The translations under genes and the position numbers were made by a program. DNA of 64,000 bases from an uncultured Roseibium sp. (GTDB lineage Bacteria; Pseudomonadota; Alphaproteobacteria; Rhizobiales; Stappiaceae), in the NCBI RefSeq assembly GCF_963669205.1, contig NZ_OY769915.1:6156501-6220500 (forward strand), in the 5' to 3' direction. Below the pieces are notes generated by a model. The model saw only the letters and a list, made by a program, of their open reading frames with translations, searched no databases and was not told the origin of the DNA. Shown here in pieces: positions 18,315 through 25,427 of this stretch (positions are counted from its first letter, which is position 1; the number at the start of each line of letters is the position of its first letter).

Positions 18315-19688
18315 TTAAGAGCGCCTGAATCGGGCCGCAAAGAAACCGTCCAATCCGCGGATTTCCTCGCTCTCACCTGCCCTGTGCTGCGGAAGACACC
18401 GGAGATATCCCTCTTCGGTTATCAGGTGCGCAAGACCGCCGAGTTCTGCCGCGTCCAGAGGCACAAGATCTACTTTTCCCTGATTGCGCGCTCTGTAGTC
18501 ATCGGCCTGAAGTTCTCCCTCGGCTTTTTCGAGCGAACAGGTGCAATAGACGATAAGGCCACCCGGCTTGACCCAGCCGAGAACCCTGTCGAGCAGTTCG
18601 CGCTGTATATCAGCGAGCTTTTCGATGTCGTAGGGTTTCTTGATCCACGCCACATCCGGGTGCCGCCGGATCGTTCCGGTCGCGCTGCAGGGCGCATCCA
18701 GCAGGACGGAGTCGAACGGGGCCTCGGGCACGTAGTTCCGCAGATCCGAGACGACCGTTGCCACGTTCAGCTTGAGTCGGAGCATGTTGTCTTCAAGCCG
18801 CTTCAATCTGCCTTTCGAGATATCGACAGCCGTTACCTCCGCACCGGCCGACGCCAGTTGCGCGGTCTTGCCTCCGGGGGCCGCACAAAGATCCGCGACC
18901 TTCAGACCCCGGACGTCTCCCAGCAAACGCGCAGGCAGCGATGCGGCCGCGTCCTGAACCCACCAGGCACCTTCTTCATAGCCTTCAAGCGCTTCGACCG
19001 CGCCTTTCCGGTCCAGTCTGACGCTTCCGCCGGCGACAATCCGGCCCCCGAGCCGTTCGGCCCAACCCGCCGCATCCGACTTGACGCTGAGGTCGAGCGC
19101 CGCCTCGCCCTGATGCGCGGAGGCGATCGCTCTGGCGGTCTCCTCGCCGTACCCCTCCGTCCAGCTTTGCCACAACCAGTCCGGCGTGTTCAGCTGCGGA
19201 TCGAGATCCGAAACAAGATCCGCCCGTTCGCGTCCAAGCCGGCGCAGCACGCCGTTCACGAGACCCTTGTAGGGGCGTGCCCTGCGGTCGAGTCCGGCAT
19301 GATCGACAGCCAGTGAGACCGCGGCCCGGTCCGGAACATCCAGAAAAAGCATCTGCGCGATCGCGATATGCAGGATGTCGACCACCCTGCCGGTTTTTTC
19401 CGGGATCGGCCGGTCGAGCAGCCGGTCCAGGATTTCGGAAATCTCACCGCGGCGACGAAGCGATGCCCCCACGATCGCCCGCACGAGTGCACGGTCATTT
19501 CCGGGAAGCGCACGCAACCCGGAATGTCCTGACGAGGCGTCGAGTTCTCCATCCAGCGGCCGCTTTTTGTGGACGACGTTGCCGAGAATATCCGCCGCGA
19601 TCTTTCGAGCGGCAAATCCGGGTCTGTCCGGTTGCTCGCTCTCTTTTCCACCGGACGAAGCCGGGCGCCTGTTGCCGCGATTGTTCAA
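18315..19688 (-). CDS. rsmB: 16S rRNA m5C967 methyltransferase (RsmB/Sun)
   Basis: 457 residues. An N-terminal NusB-like domain (about 25-160) precedes the Rossmann methyltransferase. 'DLCAAPGGKTAQLA' (267-280) binds SAM, 'DAPCSATGT' carries Cys334, and 'YCTCSLEKAEGE' carries the catalytic Cys384. It methylates cytosine 967 of 16S rRNA. The start is TTG at 19688 with AGGAA about 8 bp upstream; a nearby ATG is out of frame. It is downstream of htpX with a 139-bp gap. Confidence 0.93.
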   Translation of the reverse strand: MNNRGNRRPASSGGKESEQPDRPGFAARKIAADILGNVVHKKRPLDGELDASSGHSGLRALPGNDRALVRAIVGASLRRRGEISEILDRLLDRPIPEKTGRVVDILHIAIAQMLFLDVPDRAAVSLAVDHAGLDRRARPYKGLVNGVLRRLGRERADLVSDLDPQLNTPDWLWQSWTEGYGEETARAIASAHQGEAALDLSVKSDAAGWAERLGGRIVAGGSVRLDRKGAVEALEGYEEGAWWVQDAAASLPARLLGDVRGLKVADLCAAPGGKTAQLASAGAEVTAVDISKGRLKRLEDNMLRLKLNVATVVSDLRNYVPEAPFDSVLLDAPCSATGTIRRHPDVAWIKKPYDIEKLADIQRELLDRVLGWVKPGGLIVYCTCSLEKAEGELQADDYRARNQGKVDLVPLDAAELGGLAHLITEEGYLRCLPQHRAGESEEIRGLDGFFAARFRRS

Positions 19689-19827
19689 GACATGTTCCTG
19701 CTGAGCGTCGCATTTTCGCGACGAAATCGAAGCGCCGCAGACCCGGATCTCCGGCTGCGGCGCGTGTGACAGATATTACGGCGAATACCAAGGCCGGAAA
19801 AGAAAATTCTGAACCTCCGGCCGGCGC

Positions 19828-20790
19828 TTATCCCCACGGTCCTTTCGAACGCTCCGGCGCACTGTCCGCCGGTCGGCTGCCCATTCCGGACCATGGACCC
19901 GACCGGGGAGCATTGCCGCCGGTGGTAAAGGACGCGCCTCCACCCGTCCCGAGACCGGAATTCGCCAACTTCCGCAATTCGTCGATCCGGTTCTGGGTGT
20001 TCGGGTGCGTTGAGAAAAGATTGTCCATGCGCTCACCGGACAACGGGTTCATGATGAACATGTGCGCCGTTGCCGGGTTGGCTTCCGCATCCGGATTGTG
20101 GATGCGCTGCACGCCGCCCGCGATCTTTCCGAGCGCGGAGGCCAGCCACATGGGCTCACCGCAAATCTGCGCGCCCATGCGGTCGGCGGCATATTCCCGT
20201 GTTCTGGAAATGGCCATCTGCACGACCATCGCCGCCATCGGCGCCACGATCATCATGAGCAGCATGCCGACGATGCCCAGAGGGTTGTTCCGGTTGCCGC
20301 CGAAGAAAAACGCGAAATTGGCCAGCATGGAAATCGCACCGGCGATCGTCGCCGTGATCGTCATGATCAGCGTGTCGTGGTTCTTCACATGCGCAAGTTC
20401 GTGCGCCATGACACCCGCCACTTCCTCAGGTGTCAGCATGTTCAACAGGCCCGTCGTCGCGGCAACGGCGGCATTTTGCGGGTTCCGGCCCGTTGCGAAC
20501 GCGTTGGGCTGCGGATTGTTGATGACGTAGACCTTGGGCATCGGCAGGTCGGCGTTCTGCGCCAACTGCTTCACCATGCGGTGGAAATCGGGCATGGAAC
20601 GCTCATCGACTTCCTGTGCATGGTGCATGCGCAGCACCATCTTGTCCGCGTTCCAGTAGCTGAAGAGGTTCATGGCCGCCGCAATCGCAAGAGCAATCAT
20701 CATGCCCGCCTGGCCGCCGATCATGAAACCGATGCCCATGAAAAGCGCGGTCATGGCTGCCAGCAGCATGGCTGTGCGTACGTAGTTCAT
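19828..20790 (-). CDS. htpX: membrane zinc metalloprotease HtpX
   Basis: 320 residues. Two N-terminal membrane spans (about 5-25 and 28-44), then the HEXXH motif HELAH with His130, Glu131 and His134, two further hydrophobic spans (about 144-162, 170-192) and the third zinc ligand Glu199 in 'SRTREYAADRMGA'. The C-terminus adds a Gly/Ser/Pro-rich tail of about 35 residues. HtpX degrades misfolded inner-membrane proteins with FtsH. The ATG at 20790 has only a weak ribosome site. It is the first gene of the htpX-rsmB-heparinase-purH minus-strand block. Confidence 0.97.
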   Translation of the reverse strand: MNYVRTAMLLAAMTALFMGIGFMIGGQAGMMIALAIAAAMNLFSYWNADKMVLRMHHAQEVDERSMPDFHRMVKQLAQNADLPMPKVYVINNPQPNAFATGRNPQNAAVAATTGLLNMLTPEEVAGVMAHELAHVKNHDTLIMTITATIAGAISMLANFAFFFGGNRNNPLGIVGMLLMMIVAPMAAMVVQMAISRTREYAADRMGAQICGEPMWLASALGKIAGGVQRIHNPDAEANPATAHMFIMNPLSGERMDNLFSTHPNTQNRIDELRKLANSGLGTGGGASFTTGGNAPRSGPWSGMGSRPADSAPERSKGPWG

Positions 20791-21153
20791 CGCGTGTGGT
20801 GTCCGTTTCCTGTTCTGTCCTGTCGGTATCGGCGGTGCTGCCGGCCTGTCAAAATTCCAGACTGAAGATGGGGATTGCCGTCAATCTTGGCAAGTTCGCG
20901 TCTCGCACGTGATGATTGCCCTTCACCAGAGCGGACACCTTTGGAACGCGCCCGGCAACGAATATCCTCGCCGGCTCTCCTTTGGGGCACTTGAATTTGC
21001 GGCCAATTCGAGCAGGCGAAAGGCGGTTTCAAAGCCAGCTAAACATATACAACTTTATATTGCACAATCCCAGGTTTAACGGAATCTTCAATCATTGGCG
21101 CAACTTTAGGTTTCTGCTTTTTTCCTCTCACGTTCTTCCGTTAGGTCATTCAA
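20791..21153. other. intergenic region between divergent htpX and a GT87-like gene
   Basis: 363 bp. The half next to htpX has normal composition; the half from about 21040 to 21140 is AT-rich (for example AACATATACAACTTTATATTGCAC) and probably carries the promoter of the plus-strand gene. No gene, RNA or clear palindrome is seen. Confidence 0.4.
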
Positions 21154-22392
21154 TTGTCGTCATCCCGCAGTCTTTTGCCCTTCTGGGAATCGCGCGCGAT
21201 CAGGGCCGGGTTCGGTGGCCCGATCTTCCTGTGGCTGCTCATCATCACCGCGTTCGGAACCCTGGTGTGCCTCCTCAACACCAGAGGCGCCCTCCTGTAC
21301 CTTCCGTCATCGTTGAAGGATGCCCGGGTCGAGGACATGGCTGCATTCTACCGGGCGTCCGAAATGTCAAATAATAACGCAGCGTCATATATTTACGATC
21401 CAATCTTGTTCCGGGAGGGGTTGTCGGAGCGGCTCTCCGATCTGATCTTCCTCAATCCTCCACATGCCTTGCCGGTTTTTCATGTTTTTGCCTGGACCGA
21501 CTTCACGACGATCAAGATAGCGTTCATCTGCCTTACATTGATCGCGCTCTTCGCAATCCCGCGCATGGCAGGGCAGACGCTCGCCCTTTCTGCCTTGTTT
21601 GCCGCCTCTGCAGCGCCCCTGCAAATCCTCTTGAGACTCAACCTGTCCGTCTTCGTGATAGCGCTGATTGTGTATGCAACCGTACACGCCAGATCGCGCC
21701 CGATTCTGTCGGGACTTGCGCTTTCGGTTGCAACGATCAAGCCGCAGTATGGTCTGCTGATCCCGTTCTTCCTTGCAGCGATCGGTGCGTGGCGATGCAT
21801 CGCCTGGGCGACGATCGGAACGCTCTCGATGTTGATCGTGACGCTACTCATGTTCGGACCCGGCATTTTTGAAAACTACCTGGCGTCGTTTTCGACCCCC
21901 CTGTATCAGGCCTACGCCTTGACGGCCTTGCAGTGGGATACGTCCCTTAGGTCGTTCCTCGGGCGATTGGACGTTGCAGCTGATCTGAGGGCCGTCCTGG
22001 TCGTGGCTGCAATTCCCGCCGCGGCCGTTTGCGTTTTCCGTCTTCCGAGGGAGTGGCCCTACGATTTGCGCGTCGGCATGCTGCTGCTTCTCAGCACCCT
22101 GGTGGCACCATCCTTCATGTATTACAGCTGGCCCTTGTTTGCAGTCGGCGTTCTGTTTATTGCCCGCGCCTTGCCGGATTGGCCGATGGAAATGCAATTC
22201 CTCGCGGGTCTGACCTGGATGCAGCCGTTGATCTATATGCTGCTGCTGCCGCTCCTGCCGGCAGTCCTCACGGCGCACGCAGCCGCAGTCTTTGTTCTGA
22301 CGGCCTCGCTGGTGCTATCCTTCTTCGTGCTTGCACGGCGAAGAGCCTCCAGACCCGCGTTCCGGAGCAGTGGTGTCTTGCAAAGGGCCTGA
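21154..22392 (+). CDS. polytopic membrane protein, GT87/DUF2029-like mannosyltransferase family
   Basis: 412 residues with about 10 hydrophobic spans. The features suggest a DUF2029/GT87 C-type glycosyltransferase: an acidic 'VEDMAAFYRASEM' loop after the first span (the place of the catalytic Asp region), 'LNPPHALPVF', and 'ALSVATIKPQYGLLIPFFL' corresponding to the KP(H/Q) motif. Such enzymes transfer sugars from polyprenyl-phosphate donors outside the inner membrane. A stop at 21142 limits the start to TTG 21154, with weak AGG upstream. It sits between htpX and the DUF1674 gene. Confidence 0.7.
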   Translation: MSSSRSLLPFWESRAIRAGFGGPIFLWLLIITAFGTLVCLLNTRGALLYLPSSLKDARVEDMAAFYRASEMSNNNAASYIYDPILFREGLSERLSDLIFLNPPHALPVFHVFAWTDFTTIKIAFICLTLIALFAIPRMAGQTLALSALFAASAAPLQILLRLNLSVFVIALIVYATVHARSRPILSGLALSVATIKPQYGLLIPFFLAAIGAWRCIAWATIGTLSMLIVTLLMFGPGIFENYLASFSTPLYQAYALTALQWDTSLRSFLGRLDVAADLRAVLVVAAIPAAAVCVFRLPREWPYDLRVGMLLLLSTLVAPSFMYYSWPLFAVGVLFIARALPDWPMEMQFLAGLTWMQPLIYMLLLPLLPAVLTAHAAAVFVLTASLVLSFFVLARRRASRPAFRSSGVLQRA

Positions 22393-22567
22393 CGCTTGCG
22401 CTGCGCTGACGGCAGTCTGTACCGCGTCCCCGATGACCCGGCAGACGATGTCCCGGCAATCTTTGGATAGACAGGACGCCATTTGGCTGCAAAAGCTGGC
22501 CGGGTTGCCCTATATTGCATCCGACAGCGCGTCTTCAGCGCATGAACCGAACCTGCCGCAGGCGATC

Positions 22568-22831
22568 ATGAACGACGAACCAGACAATCCGACACACGCC
22601 TATCGCCAGAGCGATGTCCCGAGTCTTGCCGCCGATATCGAAGACAGGCCGAAGAAGCGTTTCGAGGACCTGCCACCCGCCGCCCAGCGGGCGCTGCAAG
22701 AGGCCGAGGCACGGCGCCGGGAGATCGACGCAAGACAGGACGCCCTGCCGGACGAGGTGAACGGCCGCGGCGGCCTTGAACCCACCCGGTACGATGATTG
22801 GGAAATCAGGGGGCTGACCGTCGACTTCTGA
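22568..22831 (+). CDS. DUF1674 protein (SdhAF4-like)
   Basis: 87 residues from ATG 22568; the frame is open further upstream (to 22331), but the upstream residues do not look like protein and the family begins near this point. The C-terminus 'EVNGRGGLEPTRYDDWEIRGLTVDF' is the DUF1674 signature (GRGGPEPTRYGDWE...DF). The eukaryotic relative SdhAF4 is a succinate-dehydrogenase flavoprotein assembly factor, so a chaperone-like role for SdhA is plausible but inferred. The N-terminal half is polar and likely disordered. Confidence 0.88.
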   Translation: MNDEPDNPTHAYRQSDVPSLAADIEDRPKKRFEDLPPAAQRALQEAEARRREIDARQDALPDEVNGRGGLEPTRYDDWEIRGLTVDF

Positions 22832-22850
22832 CGGCAGCAACAAGGCCATC

Positions 22851-23369
22851 ATGCGCGACGCGCTTGAACAACTTGTGTGCGGCTGGGACGGCAAGTCGAC
22901 GTCCGCACTCAAAACCGCCTACGAGACGTTTCACCAACAGCAGGGTTTCCTGGATCACCTGATCGACCTCGGCGATCATCAGAGCAGCGAACGCGGCGCG
23001 ACCTGGCTTCTCAAGCATGCTTTCACCCATGGTGAGCCGAAGCTTTCCGCGGACCGCAGTGCACGGCATCTTGCGGCCCTCCCGGGTCTCAGCCATTGGG
23101 AAACCCGCCTCCACGTTCTGCAATATCTTGATCACCTGACCATACCCGACGAAGCCGAAATGCTCCTGCAGGCCTTCATTCTCGACGCAGTTGAGGCCGA
23201 GAACAGGTTCCTGCGGGCCTGGGCGTATTATGCGCTCGCGCTTCATGCCGAACGATTTCCAGCACATCAGGCTGCAGCTATCGACCGGCTGAACGAAGCG
23301 ATGACGAGGGAAACGGCGGGTTCAGTGAAGGTGCGCATCCGCAAGGCACTGGAGCGCATAACACCCTGA
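22851..23369 (+). CDS. hypothetical all-helical protein
   Basis: 172 residues starting 19 bp after the DUF1674 stop, ATG 22851 with AAGG upstream. The protein is predicted entirely helical by eye, with repeated helix pairs such as 'GLSHWETRLHVLQYLDHL' and 'ENRFLRAWAYYALALHAERF', which suggests HEAT/ARM-type repeats. It has no signal peptide, membrane span or obvious catalytic motif. I do not recognise the family. The gene is likely co-transcribed with the DUF1674 gene and is convergent with the esterase gene, whose stop lies 2 bp away. Confidence 0.65.
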   Translation: MRDALEQLVCGWDGKSTSALKTAYETFHQQQGFLDHLIDLGDHQSSERGATWLLKHAFTHGEPKLSADRSARHLAALPGLSHWETRLHVLQYLDHLTIPDEAEMLLQAFILDAVEAENRFLRAWAYYALALHAERFPAHQAAAIDRLNEAMTRETAGSVKVRIRKALERITP

Positions 23370-23371
23370 CA

Positions 23372-24031
23372 TCACTCGTCGACGAGTTTGCGGACCTCGG
23401 ATGCAATCACCCTGGCAAGCTCTGCCTGCGGCGCAGCCTCGAAATGCACCGCATCCAGGGGACTTGGCGACATGATGCGCCCGACATCGAGAAACGCCGT
23501 TCCGTACTGCTCTGCAAGTCCGGCATAGACGTCGGCCAGCCGCCTCGACTGCACAGCGCCATGGGCGTTCGAATAAAGGCCCTCATATTCAAGACCCGTG
23601 AAATCCCCGAGGGGCGGCGGCGCCATCAGCAGCACTTTCGGCGCACGACCCTCGACATCGTCTGTCGCCTGCGTTGCGGCAAACAGCACCCTGCCCATCG
23701 CAAGGCCGATCGCATTCGCATTCATGTTGAAGCGGTCCTGCAGATCATTCGACCCCAGCATGATGATCAGCACGTCGATCGGCATGTGGGTCTTGCGTAC
23801 CGTCATCAGGTGCGCCAGCCCGTTCTTGTCGCCGCGTGTCGGATCTTCAAAAACGGTGGTGCGGCCGTTCACGCCTTCCTCGATGACGAAGAATCCGGCC
23901 CCGAGCTCCTGCTGCAACCGGCGCGTCCAGCGCACATCGTGACCGTACCGGGACTTGTCGGTGGGATTGAACCCCCAGGTGAGCGAGTCTCCGAAGCAGA
24001 CGACGGAAACGGGATCCTTCTTCAGCGTCAT
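23372..24031 (-). CDS. SGNH/GDSL-family esterase (arylesterase-like)
   Basis: About 219 residues from ATG 24031 (AAAGG 7-11 bp upstream; an upstream TTG at 24037 is less likely). Block I 'FGDSLTWG' carries the nucleophile Ser16, block III 'MLGSNDL' the oxyanion Asn, and block V 'DAVHFE' the Asp/His pair. The closest family picture is the tetrameric arylesterase/acyltransferase group of SGNH hydrolases (GDSL near the N-terminus, no signal peptide, about 215 residues). It is cytosolic. The natural substrate is unknown. Confidence 0.9.
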   Translation of the reverse strand: MTLKKDPVSVVCFGDSLTWGFNPTDKSRYGHDVRWTRRLQQELGAGFFVIEEGVNGRTTVFEDPTRGDKNGLAHLMTVRKTHMPIDVLIIMLGSNDLQDRFNMNANAIGLAMGRVLFAATQATDDVEGRAPKVLLMAPPPLGDFTGLEYEGLYSNAHGAVQSRRLADVYAGLAEQYGTAFLDVGRIMSPSPLDAVHFEAAPQAELARVIASEVRKLVDE

Positions 24032-24203
24032 GAACAACCTTTTGCGATCACAATCGGATTTTCTCAGAAGAGCTTAAAAAAGAACGGCACTTCAGGCAAT
24101 CGGCCATCACGAAAGTCACCATTTGTTCCTTGGTTAATCAGAGATTTACCAAGAGGGCGATAGGGTCGCATCAAAGTACTGCGTAACGACTGCCGGATAT
24201 TGC

Positions 24204-25427
24204 ATGACTGCCAGCTCTCAAGCCTACACGCGCGGCGCTGTTCTGCCGAGCTCCAATCCTTTTCAGCGCCTTGCCGAACTTCTTGACGGTAAGACCCCCG
24301 GACTTGACCCGATCATCATGACGATCGGCGAACCTCAGCACGCCATCCCAGGGTTCACGGCCGAGGTTCTTGCCGAGAACGTGGCCGATTTCAGACGCTA
24401 TCCGCCAATCAACGGCTCAGACGCTTTCAGGAGCGCGGTCGCCGGATGGCTTGACCGGCGCTACAATCTGGATGGTGCCATAGATCCCAGGGACGGCGTT
24501 CTTCCGCTGAACGGATCTCGCGAGGGCCTCTCGTTCGGCGCGATTGCAGCCAGGGACCAGTTGGCCAAGGGGCTGGACCACCCGGTCGTGATCCTGCCGA
24601 ATCCGTTCTACCAGACCTATGCGGCGGCTGCGCATGTCGCCGACGCGCGCGCCGTGCTTCTCGATGCGGTACCGGGGAACAATTTCCTGCCGGATCTGGA
24701 CACACTGGATCCGGACCTGCTTGAGGAAACCGTCGCATTCTATGTCGCCTCGCCGACAAATCCGGAAGGATTCCCGGCCGACCTCGCCTTCTGGACCCGC
24801 CTGATCGGACTTGCCCGCAAGCACCGGTTCTATATTTTCGCCGATGAATGCTATTCGGAGATCTACCGGAAGACGCCGCCCACGGGCATCCTGGAGGCGG
24901 CCAGGGCGCTAGGCGATGGTTTCGCCAACATCATTGTCCTCAATTCGCTGTCCAAGCGCTCGAACCTTGCCGGTCTGCGCTGCGGTTTCGCCGCGGGCGA
25001 TTCTGAATTTCTGCGAAAGTGGGCGAAATTCAGGGGGCTGGCCGCGCCGCAGGTTCCCCTGCCGGCACAAGCCGTTGCGGTCAGAGCTTATCAGGACGAA
25101 GACCACGTCATCGAAAACAGGCGGCTCTACAATCAGAAATTCGAGGCTGCAGAGCGGCATCTCGGCACGATCATGGGCAACGTGACCGCCGAGGGCGGCT
25201 TTTTCCTCTGGCTCGACGTCAGCCGCTGGGGCGACGGCATTTCGCTCACCAGCCGGCTCTGGAGTGACTGCGGGGTCAAGGTGGTGCCGGGCGGATATCT
25301 CGCATCCGATCAGTCGGACGGCACCAACCCGGGCCGCGACTTCATTCGCGTCGGGCTGACGGCACCGCTCGAGCAGACGGAAATCGCACTTGAGCGGATG
25401 GCAAAATGGTTTGGAGAACAGGCATGA
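24204..25427 (+). CDS. class I/II PLP-dependent aminotransferase, DapC-like
   Basis: 407 residues, aspartate aminotransferase fold type I. 'YVASPTNPEGFP' is the NPxG motif, 'FADECYSEIYR' the cofactor Asp/Tyr region and 'NSLSKRSNLAGLRCGF' contains the Schiff-base lysine with the SLSKRSN context typical of N-succinyldiaminopimelate aminotransferases (DapC). With lysA elsewhere in the window this fits lysine/DAP synthesis, but substrate assignment from sequence alone is uncertain. Its stop codon overlaps the ftsK start (ATGA), so the two are translationally coupled. Confidence 0.88.
   Translation: MTASSQAYTRGAVLPSSNPFQRLAELLDGKTPGLDPIIMTIGEPQHAIPGFTAEVLAENVADFRRYPPINGSDAFRSAVAGWLDRRYNLDGAIDPRDGVLPLNGSREGLSFGAIAARDQLAKGLDHPVVILPNPFYQTYAAAAHVADARAVLLDAVPGNNFLPDLDTLDPDLLEETVAFYVASPTNPEGFPADLAFWTRLIGLARKHRFYIFADECYSEIYRKTPPTGILEAARALGDGFANIIVLNSLSKRSNLAGLRCGFAAGDSEFLRKWAKFRGLAAPQVPLPAQAVAVRAYQDEDHVIENRRLYNQKFEAAERHLGTIMGNVTAEGGFFLWLDVSRWGDGISLTSRLWSDCGVKVVPGGYLASDQSDGTNPGRDFIRVGLTAPLEQTEIALERMAKWFGEQA

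Noticed and set aside
18305..18318. TTAA-N6-TTAA as a CtrA site upstream of the heparinase-like gene
   Set aside because: The spacer is six, not seven, and it lies at the 3' end of rsmB.
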